A DNA stretch of 64,000 nt, from assembly GCA_903813345.2 (NCBI GenBank), contig CAIIXF020000009.1, forward strand, positions 34,167,259 through 34,231,258, written 5' to 3'. The notes beneath the pieces were generated by a model. The model searched no databases, had not been told where the DNA came from, and saw nothing but the letters and a program-made list of their open reading frames with translations. The stretch comes from Owenia fusiformis. Lineage: Eukaryota > Annelida > Polychaeta > Sabellida > Oweniidae. Made by a program: the position numbers and the translations under genes. The first letter of the stretch is position 1, and the number at the start of each line of letters is the position of its first letter. Positions 1 through 12,500 of the stretch are shown piece by piece.

Positions 1-344
1 ATCAAGGCAACTGCCAAGTCGTCAAATGATGTGATTGTGATTCGAGATATGACATATCACATAAACTATGATGTCAGTCACATATTTACTCCATCGAGCA
101 ACTATAAACAAACAAATAATTGTAATGTGACACATCTCTGTTGATTGTATATTAACATGTGACGTCATTAACATGTCACCTAACCAACAACAAAACAAGC
201 ATTTACTTTGTTCATTGCTGTTCTCCCTGATCTTTACATAAGAAGTGGATCAGTTTTCTCTATTAGCATATGGCCCTGCATATGGCCTTCATATTTTTCC
301 AGTGAAATTCACTGGATAATCTTGTTATGTGTTGAGAGCTTTGG

Positions 345-800
345 TGACAACCTGGTTAAAGGTTCCCTAGAATGACCTTTGGTAACGAATCCGGCTGCTT
401 TCCTTTGTACATGCTTTAGGCTAGCATGTTGATATCCTGGTGATAATGATGCCATGCTGCGCTAGCATATTGTAGGTTTGGCTTAACTAGTGACTTGTAT
501 GCCTGGGCTTTAATGTTTTCATTGCAATGGTACAGTAGACATACGTTGCCTTGTTTAATGTTAGATTTTGAGACAATCCTTTGTATATTATCTAATGTGC
601 ATAGTCCAGTTGAAGTTGTTGTTGTGATTACTGATTTCAATTCCTAGATATTATGGACCCCCGATTTCACTTGTGTCCTTGCTTGTACTAGATTCCCTGT
701 CCAGTACTACCTGTTGGGACCTTTCAACAAGCTAGGATCTGAACCAGCTCAAGTTATTTCCACTTATTCCATAGTGATCTAGCTTTAGAAAGAAGAGTGT
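345..800 (-). pseudogene. LINE (non-LTR) reverse transcriptase relic, C-terminal part
   Basis: Read on the minus strand, the blocks LKLDHYGISGNNLSWFRS, LVERSQQVVLDRESS and AYKSLVKPNLQYASAAWHHY, then (after a stop and frameshift) HVQRKAAGFVTKGHSRE, match reverse transcriptases of jockey/CR1-like LINEs. Internal stops, a frame change and missing middle motifs show it is dead. The N-terminal continuation lies at 2826-3060 beyond an inserted transposon. Confidence 0.7.
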
Positions 801-1469
801 GGGTGCTATGCTTCAAAAAACACGAGGGGAAAGAGTACCCATGTATATACAACCTACCGCCGAGCAAGACACGCACATACCGCCGAGCAAATGTTTGATA
901 ATGTCATCTCGTAGGAAAATGGACAATAAAGGTAATATAATGTCACTAACAATTCCTTTGGATGGTTAGAGTTGTTACTAAGATGTTCTAGCAGGCGCAA
1001 TTGGCCTAGAATTATAGTTGAAATATATTTTTATGTCCAAATTAAGAGATAAGGTAAACGTATAATGGTTTTCGATTTGTTTTTCTCATTCATACTCGCT
1101 TTAATTGATAATGAGCCATACATAAGACATACTTGGGTCGGTAAATGGATGTGCATATGCATAATATATTAAGTGTCAAAATATTAGGTCAAAATAGCAC
1201 TTTTGAACAGCAAAATCTTCACTTAAACTTTGTCTTAAAAGATCCGAGGTTATCGGACATCGGACCATGTGATCGACGAGTAATATTATAAAGATCCGAA
1301 AATATCTTGAGTAAAGGATCTCAGAATCCGAACATTACTTGAGTAAAATCTGTTGAGATCCGATTATATCGTCGAGTTTATGACGTGCTGATGAAAAAAT
1401 AATAAACATACAATCTGCATCATTCATGTGAATCATTTTGTTGTGAACAATAAATGAAACTGAAAAAAT

Positions 1470-1763
1470 ATGGCTATCACCAGTTACCACTGCACATCGA
1501 AACATTGTATTTCAGGTCCTCGGTACACATGCTTCCACTGTAGTTATAAATCACACGAGATGGATGACTTTGTGGTCCACTTCAGTCAGCACCATCCATT
1601 ACTGAGTATTAAAGTTAATGTGCCTGAGTTAAATGGCAAAAAATGGATTTACACTGTTTTTGACTATGGTATTGTATTATCAAAGAAAGATCACGGTAAT
1701 TTTCGTTTCGAGGATATGAAACTTGTGAAGCTTGGGATTCTTCAAGTTGTGTTCCTTGAGTAG
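1470..1763 (+). CDS. Small ORF with one C2H2-type zinc finger, inside the 2.0-kb transposon
   Basis: This 97-codon ORF includes YTCFHCSYKSHEMDDFVVHF followed by SQHHP, a Cys-x2-Cys-x12-His-x3-His pattern. The remainder has no recognised fold. Codons 13-20 overlap an acceptor-like ATTTCAG, so it may instead be an exon of a longer element gene. Uncertain whether it is expressed. Confidence 0.35.
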   Translation: MAITSYHCTSKHCISGPRYTCFHCSYKSHEMDDFVVHFSQHHPLLSIKVNVPELNGKKWIYTVFDYGIVLSKKDHGNFRFEDMKLVKLGILQVVFLE

Positions 1764-1967
1764 AATGGCGCTTGCAATGCAGAATTACCATAGACACATA
1801 GGAAATTATGGTGGTTCAAGTGTAAGCATGAATTCAATGTTTTAAAGAACTTTGCTGGAAACAGACGTTGACGTATAGTGCTGTGGGAATTATATCATAT
1901 TATATTATATCCCGGTGCCAGGAGTATATGATAAATAAATAAGGGTTATGTTCTGGGAGGTTTTGGA

Positions 1968-2065
1968 TATGGGGTTTATCCAGAGGGAGATATGCATATC
2001 TACCTGAGGGACCGTAGGGACCGAAGGTAGATGTGCATATCTCACGAGGGATGAACCCAATATCC
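1968..2065. repeat. Imperfect palindrome with GAGGGA and GATATG blocks
   Basis: GGATATGGGGTTTATCC ... ATATGCATATCTACC on the left is mirrored on the right by GGTAGATGTGCATATC ... GAACCCAATATCC. Similar hairpins with CCCTCGG and ATATC blocks occur at 31784-31924, 51745-51870 and 54536-54625. Confidence 0.55.
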
Positions 2066-2825
2066 AAACCGACCGTACATAACTGCTTTATTCTATACCA
2101 AGTAGAGTTTTCAGTGAAATTACCGGAAGCGGGAAGATATGCACCGAAGCGGGAAGATATGCACTGAAGCGGGAGATATGGCGGGAGATATGGAGGTTCT
2201 GGATATGGAAACCTCAAAATCAGAATACGGGATATATCTTACCAACTTATCTCCCTAAAACTCAACTTGGCATAGGATAAATAAGGGTTATTTGTGATAT
2301 CGTCATGATATTATATGCTCATTCGAAAGCTTACTCACGACCTCATCGGGTTCTACTCACGGTATAGTCGGAATAGCTCGGTGGTAGCTTCGGGTCCTAT
2401 ATAATCGTACTCGTGACATAATCGGGTCTTTCATTTTCAACTTTCACCGGTGATTTCAATGATATGCAACGTATGGCAGTGAAATAAATATGATACATTT
2501 ACACCTATTGTATCTTTGAATCGAATGAAGTAAAGACAGCCATGGTTGTTACTTATTCAAGATGTAAATCATCTTTCAAATATTTAAAAGTTGAATTTAG
2601 CGATTGGATAGTAGACATTGCGCTAAGTACTCATTATTTTGCAAACATGAGTGCCTGGAACAATAACTTTATCAGTTACACATAATTCTGTGTTTTATCT
2701 GTTTCTCATATTGAGAAATTCAAGATATAAACAAAAGTTTATAACTCACCCCCTACATTTTCAGACATCTTCGGGTCTTTGCTCGGCGGTAGGTTGTATA
2801 TGCACGGGTACTCTTTCCCCTCGTG

Positions 2826-3060
2826 AAAAAGATATTATATGTTCCATTATTTTATATGGAACTGATGTAAGAGACACAGGCCTGTAGTTCACTGCCTCAT
2901 CTGTGCGTCCTTTCTTGTATATCATGGCTGAGACATAGTAGGTATAAGATCTGGTTCTGAGGCCTTCGCTAGGTTAAAGGCCTTTGAGTAGTTTTTAAAT
3001 TCCATTGGCATCGATTGTTGTTTGGCATAGCTGAGATTTGACTGGTTCCTAGAGTTGGGT
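2826..3060 (-). pseudogene. LINE reverse transcriptase relic, N-terminal part
   Basis: On the minus strand this reads IYKKGRTDEAVNYRPVSLTS then VPYKIMEHII, the canonical start of the reverse-transcriptase palm, with degraded coding sequence before it (frameshift and stop in the ASEPDLIPTMSQP segment). The frame is cut at 2826 by the 2.0-kb transposon. Confidence 0.75.
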
Positions 3061-3077
3061 ATATAAAGTATTATTAC

Positions 3078-3456
3078 TAGAGATGTCACGGAACAAAAAA
3101 AAATCGGAACGGTTCGGTTCGGAACATTTTGCTTCGGAATGGAACAATTTTGGAACGGTTCGGAACAGAATGACTGCGTGTATAAGATTAAAATAAGTTG
3201 ATCATCTTGGTCTATTTGGTAGCGAAAAGCTCTTCAAAACTCTTCAATGAGAAGGAGTGAAAAGAATGAACCTCTTTTGATACAAAATATTGAAAGAAAA
3301 ATGCTGTTTTGTGGAGATTCAAGGGCCAAAAGTTGTGAAGGGGTAAAATGTTCTTGTTCCAGAACCGAACTGAAATTCGCAACTTGTGTTCCGTGTTCCG
3401 TTCCGAGGGTATAATTCTGTGTATCGGAACAAAATCGGGTATCCGTGACACCTCTT
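3078..3456. mobile_element. hAT-like MITE with 8-bp target duplication
   Basis: The ends TAGAGATGTCACGG and CCGTGACACCTCTT are inverted copies with two mismatches, flanked on both sides by ATTATTAC (3070-3077 and 3457-3464). The interior is rich in CGGAAC/GTTCCG. A right-end fragment of the same family is at about 59096-59195. It ends 112 bp before the first recognised TEDC2 exon. Confidence 0.75.
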
Positions 3457-3567
3457 ATTATTACATCCCAAGAGAAAATCAGTCAATCAATTTGCCGAAT
3501 TAGAGACAACATAAATTACTATACTATTGATTATGTTTCTGCTTCTTGTCCAAAAAATTACTTCAAA

Positions 3568-6500
3568 ATGTTCTTTTTTAGGGCTACAGAGCAGCTACTT
3601 TCTGTGCTTTCACAATGTGAAGCTGGACTGAGAAAAAATCAACATATACAAGAAAAACTCTGTGGTTTATTCAAACCTTGGTAAGTTCCAAAAATCAAGT
3701 ACTACATTGTAGTTAAGCTATCGTAGATGTTTTGAAAGTAAAGGGTGTAACATGTGATTCATCAATGTGGTTGCAAAGTAATTAAAAATTATGTGATATA
3801 CTGCATTCAGGAAACCTCTTATGATCACCTTCAAACTGTATTCAGCAGTTATAATTCCATGGATCGGAAGAGTCTTTCAAGTGTATTTATTCCCTTCCTC
3901 AGAAGAACCTGATGACAACATGCACATTCTAAAGTACCATTGGTTTGTTTCAGGCCTAGTAAAAAGAAACATGTACCTAGAATGGAAAAATTGGCTAGTA
4001 ATGACGATTTAAAGCAAGTGATATCAGAGCCTTTACATGTGTATATTAAAGGTACGAAATGATAAACAGTTACATAGTTGACATATGCTGTTATTGTTAT
4101 ATTTTTAATGAGAATACATTCATGTCTATAAGGAAATATCAATTTAACATTTCAAGGGTTACAGTATCGGTGTGTATTACAGATTAATTTACAGTATAAC
4201 TATTTATTTTACTGTTTCTTAAATTATTTTGATGGTAATAATGTGGAAAATTTTTGGCATTTGGTAGCTACTTAATTTTGCAGATTTGTTCAGTTTCATT
4301 GTTAATTTTTTGTGTGTATTTAAGCCAATTTATAAAAGGCATGATTTCCTGATAATGTTTCATCTCTTGATAGGGGGTACACTTTTCAATGTGTTTACAT
4401 GGAAAGGAAAAAATAATTCCATTTTCGATGAAGATGTAAATTGGCAAATTTTTTTGAATCACCATATTTACCGAAATAAAGCAGGTGCCAAATTGTGGTA
4501 GCATTGGAATGTTTCTCACTTTTTGAGTTTCTTCTCTGTTTGATATTATTGTAATATTGCATTTACATGTTGAGATAAACAATTGAAAATATATATGGTT
4601 TTCAGGAGATAATGAAGGTGAGAATGAGGGTAATTCGACTGAAACGTTAACCTCTACTGAACAACTTGAACTGCAAGCTTTAGATACTGCACTTTTGAAA
4701 GCACAACGGACCAGAAACAAACTTTCTTTAAAAGAGAAGGTAACAGTATTGCATCTAGTTTCTGTTTGCCCCTATACTAGATATAGTATTTACTTCACCT
4801 TTCGGGGGCGAGGTATGCAGGGGGTCATAATAGTTTAAAGCAACACTGATAATGTAAGCGATTTTCTGGGAGTAAAATGTTAAGTAATAGACTACATGGA
4901 AATCTGTATATCTGAGGCCCTGTCTGATCCATATGCTTCTCGATGTGAACATTTTTTCTCAGTCCCAAATTTGTTATCTCCCATTGACATACCTATTTGT
5001 AAAACCTTGAAATGTGAACACCTGCTAATCTGAACACTTGAACTTGTCTCAGAGGCGTTCAGATTAGACAGGTTTTACTATATTTGGCTAAACCCGAACC
5101 CTGGAATGAGGACACATAAGAACGTTACAGTAGGATATTTCAAAACACCTCAGGAAAAAGTATTCTTTTATTTGAGTGTCAAGTGAAAAATTTTGTTATT
5201 GAGAATCTGGAGCAAAATACTCTCCAAATGTCTTGAAATTCATTACACTTTTGTTACTTTTGTGTTCTTTCAGAAAGATTCCAATACGGGAAATAAGACT
5301 GTATCCACTATTCAACCTAAATCAAAGAAACCCCCACTTGGAAATCAGGCAAGATTGTCCTCCAGTAGAACCTCCTCTAGTAAATCTGATCAACAGTCAA
5401 CAGAGAGAGTGTCCTCTGGTAAAGCTTCTCAGAGAGGTAAACTTGAAGCTGACCCTGTTGTGAAGAACAATGTAGGGATTATATCACAGAGCTCGATAAA
5501 CAAACTTTTAAACAAACCTCCAAAACGACAGCCTGTCTATGCTAAAGCACCATTCAAAACTAACCCTGAAGTTAAAAAACTTACAAAACCAAACCCTGTA
5601 AGGTCTGTGTCATATGATCGAGTCCGAGGTCAAGGACAAAAGTCAAGGTCAGCTCCTCAGAGGTCAACTTCTTTGGACAAAGTTAATCAGATGCATCCAC
5701 AGTCAACAGAATCTAAATCACGAGTACACCCAAATACTATAAAGGTCAGAGAAGCGTTCCTGGATCAACAGGCAAATGAAAATGAAAATTGTTCTGAAAC
5801 ATCAGGTCAAGGCAGTAGAGATGAAGACTTAAAATCATTGAATTCTGATTTGAAACAGCCTGGATTTGATACTGCCAGAGAACATATTAAATCTGAAGTT
5901 GAATACAAGGCCACAGATCAAGAAATTGAGAAGCCATTTATGTTAGAGAAAGAGGGGTATGTGAATTGTGATTTATGCTTAGACTGTCACAGGATTGTTT
6001 ATATCCTACACTTCTGTTTCATAAATCTAACAGGTAGTTCACTTAAATAAATTGTGTTCTAAAGGATCACCATGGTTCAAAATAGGTGGCCAAAGTATTT
6101 TTTTCATTGAGTCCCATGTTAAATATGTATGTAAATTGAACACAACTTGTAGAATGGGCATGTTAAAGCAATAGCCCATCATATTTTGCTCATTTGGGAT
6201 TTGAAACCACAATAAGTAGCTGTGTTAATGAAATTGTACATTCTTGTATTTCAGGTCCTCGCTTAGAATACCAGGAAGATATCAAAAGGTTTTCAAGACT
6301 AACTTAGAACTTCAGGGAAAAGTTGCAAAAATGAGAGATAAAAATGCATCTTTATCTGAAGTGGCTACGAGATTCATGGAAAAAATGAATGGTGTATCCT
6401 TTTAGTCAGTGAATATTTTACAGTTTTGAAGAGTGTGTAAACATTAGTTGTCTAATCTTTTGAAATACAATACTATACGTTATTGAATGATCAATGCAGG

Positions 6501-9500
6501 GTATATTCTGCTCGAGAAATTCCCTATTTGAACGAGACATAGTCGAATGCCAATACAGGATATCAAGAGCAGAATATCCTGTATCTGTGTATTGCACTTG
6601 AAATCATTCTATAACGTTTTTATCGTGTGATCCTCTGTATTGCTACTGAGAATGTCCCCTCCATACCAATATTTTCTGTATTGCGATGGAGATGATCAAT
6701 GACAATTTCGGTAGCAATACAGATTGGTACATCACAAGAACTGACGAATCAGAAGGCTTCATTTTACAGATCATACGATAAAGTGTCCCTATTGTGTGGT
6801 TTTGAAGAATTGTTTCCAATTGATTTTCTGGTAAGTTGTTCAGAATGACAATCCACTCACCATTTGAATGTCTCTTTTATGTCCCTTTTGCTCTTATCCC
6901 TCTGGTCCTACATTAATCCTTCAAAAATGATTGTATGTAACTCATAAAGTGGATGATCCCCAATTTGCAAGCTATCATGCACTAAATGCTGTGAATGAAA
7001 GATACATTTCTTCCAATTTCCATAATGGAAGGTGTATTATCATATGAGAAGAATGAAATTATTCTGTTTCATCATTAGATATTCTTTAACAGTGCTAGAT
7101 AGCAGGTTTTCCAGAGAATAATGATGCAGTTGCTTTGAGCCAGGCTTACTCTGCTCACTATGCAATGCTAGAAGGTCTCCATCTACAATTGTCAGGTATG
7201 TAGCCATGGTATCTCATATTTTAACATGACTGACATATGTGTATAGTACTAATAGGCCTTATATTTTATCTCAAGACACTCACATGTAAGACACTTAAAT
7301 ACACACTGAGTAACTATACAAGATGATTATTTTTTAAGCAGTTGAACCATTTTTGCCATTTGATGCTATTCACAAAACAACATTGAAGACCGCTTGCTGT
7401 TCACAAGAGGGTGTCAAGAGTGTGACACTGTTCCAGCATCAACCTCCGAGATTGGATCAAAGGCAGATGTTCAGAGTGAATATGACATGCATGTGTGCAT
7501 GTTTCACATCATTTGCAAAACCTATATTTTCAGATATTGAAGATCTTGACTTAGAGGCTCTGTGTTTAAGGAGGGGTGTATTGGAAAGAGTCCTTACCAT
7601 GTATAGTGAAACAGAAGATACCTACAGTTCTCTCATCTCTCCACATACTCAAGGTAGGAAGATGTATTGAATTTAAAAGTAACACAGCATACAGCTTTTG
7701 TGACCAGGTCTGGAAGTGATTTTAGACAGCGATATTTACAATACAACAGTGTTACTCAGTAGGGTTAAATTGTTTGGTTGCAAGCATTTTGAGAAAGCGA
7801 AGGATTTTGTGCCTGTGTTAACATTTCAAAAATCATTTGTTTCTGAAACGTTTGTGTCAAAATGCTCCGGGCTTCAGGAATACACTTTGCTCGAGCAAAA
7901 GTATGATAAGAGAATAATTGTATGAAATATATTTGTATCATATTGAAAAATTTGCGGCATTTAATGTAATGGTATTATTACAAAATATATGCTCAAGTCA
8001 TGCACAGAATACTGGGTTTTATGTTACTGGGATTTGCCAAGTAACCAAATGTCCTTTACTTTTTATGTCATCACAACAAGTGTTTGTTATGGTCTCTAAC
8101 TTTATTTGTGGATGGTGTTAGGCTTTTCGATTTCGGCGCCTGTAACAAATGGCAGGTGGTGACATTTTGCATGTTAATGCCTTGTTGACAAATTGTGATA
8201 TATTTCTGTGTCAAACCCATTTAATATTAAAGTCCCCGTCTAAAGTTTGAAAATATTTTTTTATCATTCATTTACTATTTGTCAGGACTTAAAAAGTGAT
8301 TTTAGAGATTTTTGAACAAAAAAATTTTTTTGAAAAAAAAGTTGTGAGCATTTGAAATTTCTTAATCATCAAATATTTCTTAATGCATTTCAAAAAAGAT
8401 TATATTTTTAACACCAATGCAAAGATTGAACAAAAGACACACTATTTCAATAATAAAATGTCATATTTAATGGGCCACTTCAATGTTTTAGCTTATCAAA
8501 AATATTTTGAAACATTAGTGATGTCACTAAGGTAACAAAAACTTTTTGTCAATCTTTTCTAAATATGCTAGACTTTCATAAAAAAAAATGTTGATTGTCT
8601 AACCAGGTTAAAAGGAAGAATAAATTATGTTTTAGATATCATCGTACCATTGGTTTCTATGAGAACTAAAATTTTGAAATGCATTTTTCTCAGAACCATT
8701 TTCATGCACTGATAAGTTCATTTCTCGCTTGTTTATCAACCGATTTTCTTAATTTTTTCGGCAAAAAACATGGGAGGATGTATGCTATGCATTGGTATGA
8801 ATTGTGGCTAATTAGAAGATATGAGTGACCTCTAAAAGTTTGTTTTAAATAAATTCACAAATTTTGGAACAAAAAGTCTATCAAAAACCACTTTTTGAAA
8901 TTAAAAAAAAAAGTTTCACATATCACACTTTGATAACATTGGGTAAGACTACAATATAAGCCAAAGTGGTTTAAACTTTACATGGGGCCTTTAAATGTTG
9001 TTATATTTTCAGTTATCCTAGACTCTTCTAAAGGAAGAAGTATAACACCCAGCATACTTGAGCCTCAGAGACAAATCAGCTGGTTGCAGTGGCTCTCTCC
9101 ACTAAAAGGTATGGGAACTCAGTCCATTTCCAACATGCCATTTTTTGTATAAAAAAAACTGGAAAATTCTAAATTGGAACAATCTATGTTGTACTCAAAA
9201 TCACCAGTTTGAATTCATGCTTCTCATAATTTTATGACATCTTAGTTGTGAGACACACTGATATTTTATGATTCAAGAGATCCCAAGCGCTCAGGTTTCT
9301 TGAAAGTTCATCTTATTACCTCACATTTCATCCAAAACATGTAGAGATTTCATCATTTATGCATGTTGATATCTCATGACTGTGACAATAGTTAAAATGC
9401 CTTTTATTTAACATTTGAACATTAAAAGAATTAAATAGTATGGGAGCAAAGGTCATTCCGTTTCCTTTTTAGAGGCGAGCTAAGCGACATATGTTTTCAT

Positions 9501-12500
9501 GAACTATACGTGATACTTACCAAGAAAAATGATGTTGGCAATTCTGAGTCCGCGACGGGGTTGCTATGGTAACCAAGTAAATATGCCACGCCCACTTTTA
9601 GAGTCTCTTTTCCGTGTATGGCCCCTATCTCTGCCATTATTGCTCAGATTTAGATGAAATTCACACCAAATGGAAGGTAATGGATAATGCAATCAAGAAA
9701 TATTGAGTTGGCAATTTTGAATCCGATATGGCGTTGCTATGGTAACAAAGTAAATATGCCACACCCACTTTTCGGAGCTATTTTCAGTTTTTGGCCCCTT
9801 ACTTTGTCATTATTGCTCAGATTTAGATGAAATTTGCACCAAATTAAAGGTAATAGAAAGAGCAATCAAACAATTTTTAAAATGTGCAAATATGAAGATT
9901 TGCCTTTCAACTATGACGTCATAACTGTTTGTTCTTGCATATTTTATTTTAATCATAATGTATAAATCTGGGAAATCATTGTCTTTAAAATGGTCAGTAT
10001 AATGCTTTTAATTAGTTTAGTTTATTTCTTTTAGTTGACTTTATTAGTTTATTTCATTCATACATGTATGATCATAAAAATTGAATAAATATAATGAAAG
10101 TGTCCAATTCACACTGTTGCTTTGGTGACAGCATGTAACAAAACTATCTGCTGTAAACTAGAATTCTTTAGGAAATGTTACATTTTGACCAGTTGACTGA
10201 CATGTATTCTTTTTAAAATTTGGTGACAGAAAATAATCTAATAACCATAGTTATCAAATTTGGATTGTGTTATATTATGGTGTCATAATGGCAATTTTTA
10301 ATAAGGGGCGCAGCCAGCTTTCGGTCAGAAGGGGGCCTGCTATCGTGGCACAGGCAACCCAAAAGTATTTATAAGATAGGTTTTGAATATTACAAAGATT
10401 GATGCAACTTCCTTCAAAATTTAGCAAAAAGCTTCAAGTTGAAAGTCTTCTTTTATCTAATGGTTCTATTTTTATTGGTTATTAGGGGGGGGGAGTGAAC
10501 CCAGCGCACCCCCATTCCTCTAAGCACTCCCTATGTTAATCCAATATGATGTTGCTATGGTAACCATTAGGTGAATATGCTAGGTGAATCAGACAATACA
10601 TGAATAATGTAGATTGGCTGACTGACATACTAAGTACCTGTTATGGTATCATAGCTCCTTTTTGTGATTATTTTCTTGAAATAAAGTAAAATTGCTCAAA
10701 ATGATTCCACTGTAATAGACATTGGTACTAACTATTCCATTAATCGCCTAAAAACACTTGGAAAACATTTTACAAAACACGAAATGTAATAATAAATTTC
10801 ACAAATCCCTGGGATTTAATTGACAATTTCGCTAAGCTTATTTTTTGCGATTTTACCAAACACGAAACTAAATAGCAGGCGAAAAATAACAGGAGTACAG
10901 TACCTGTTATGGTATCATAGCTGCTTTTTGTGATTATCTCTTGAAATAAGGTAAAATTGCTCAAAATGGTTCCAAATTAGAACCTTGTCCTTTGACATTC
11001 ACCATAAAATGAGGCCAAAGCTGAAAACTATGATTGATTCCATTTCTTTACAAGTATGAAGTATGGAAGCCCCTGATTTCAGATATGCTGTTGGTTTTGA
11101 AATCCGACATCCGACCATTCGGTTCAAAATTGGTACAGTTATGTCTACATGACCTAAAAGATGAAATAGGCTAAAGAATTGACCTATACCATAAAATGAT
11201 ATTATTTTTTATGTAAATTGACATTGAACATATTTTTCGGATTTCAAAACCATTAGCAGCTATTAATGCGACAATGGGTATGCCAGTCAGTCAATTGACA
11301 TAATCCATGCATTGTCTGAATCTTTAGCTTCAGTTTGGTGAATATTTCATATACGCTCAAGCTGTAATCATGACAAAGATAGAAGCAAAACTTTGGAAAA
11401 GCCCTTAACAGCGGGGATGGCATATTCACCTAGTTACCATAGCAACATCATATTGGATTAACAGGCATTGCCAGGGGGTGCGATGGGTGCGCCCCTATGA
11501 ACCAAAAAATATAACCATTAAATAGAAGAAGAGCTTTAAAATCATTTTGACTTGAAGATTCTAGATCAGTTTTGAAGGAAGTTGCATCAATTTTTGTAAA
11601 ATTCAAAACAAATCTTAAAAACATTTTTTGGTTGCTTATGCTTCAATTGCAATCCCCCCTCTCCTAACTGAATGCTGGCTGCACCCCTGATTAATAATTG
11701 CCATTATGGCATCATAATATAACACAATCCAAAGTAAATAATTTTTTATAGTTACAAGATTATTTTCTGTCATCATATTTTAAAAAGAATTCATGTGTCA
11801 GTCAACTCATCAAAATGTAAAATTTCCTAAAGAATTCTTTTTACATCAGATAGTTTTGCTACGTGCTGTAACCATAGCAACAGCATAAATTGGAGATTTT
11901 CATTATATTTTTAGATTTATTCAGTTTTTATGACCATGCAAGTATGAATGAAATAAAATTATAAACTCAACTAAAAGAAAGAAATTAATTAACGAGTTAG
12001 AAGCATTACTGACTATTTTAAAGACAATAATTTCACAGATTAGAACATCATGATTAAGATAAAATATGCAAGAACAAACAGTTATGACATCATAATCAAT
12101 ATGCAAATCATCCTATTTGCAAAGTTTACTAACTGTCTGATTACTCTATCTATTACCTTTAATTTGGTGCAAATTTCATCTAAATCTGAGCAATAATGAA
12201 GAAGATAAGAGCAAAAAACTGAAAAGAGCCCCTAAAAGTGGATGGGGCATATTCACTTTGTTACCATAGCAACGCCATTGTTGATTCAGAATTGTCAACT
12301 TAATATATCCTGATTGCATTATCTATTACCTTCAATTTGGTCTGAATTTCATCAAAAACTGAGCAATAATGGTGGAGATTGGGGCCAAACACTGAAAAGA
12401 GCCCCTAAAAATGGGCATGGCATATTTACTTAGTTACCATAGCAACGGCATCGCAGATTCAGAATTGCCCATAATATTTCTTGATCATACTTTATACATG

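Larger units (their letters stand above)
821..2825. mobile_element. 2.0-kb DNA transposon with about 47-bp terminal inverted repeats
   Basis: The left end (CACGAGGGGAAAGAGTACCC, then ATACAACCTACCGCCGAGCA) recurs inverted at 2777-2825. Both sides are flanked by a run of A (AAAAAA before, AAAAA after), possibly the target duplication. It sits between two parts of one LINE relic. It contains the zinc-finger ORF at 1470-1763 and a small hairpin at 1968-2065. No transposase was recognised. Confidence 0.75.

Noticed and set aside
1900-2217. 105-codon Pro/Tyr-rich minus-strand ORF
   Set aside because: Produced by the palindromic GATATG repeats inside a transposon.
4268-4720. 150-codon minus-strand ORF
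   Set aside because: Antisense to a TEDC2 exon with correct splice borders; no recognisable protein features.
7716-8121. Two small plus-strand ORFs after the TEDC2 exon at 7653
   Set aside because: AT-rich, no splice-compatible borders or similarity; they lie in an intron whose phase fits the next exon at 9013.
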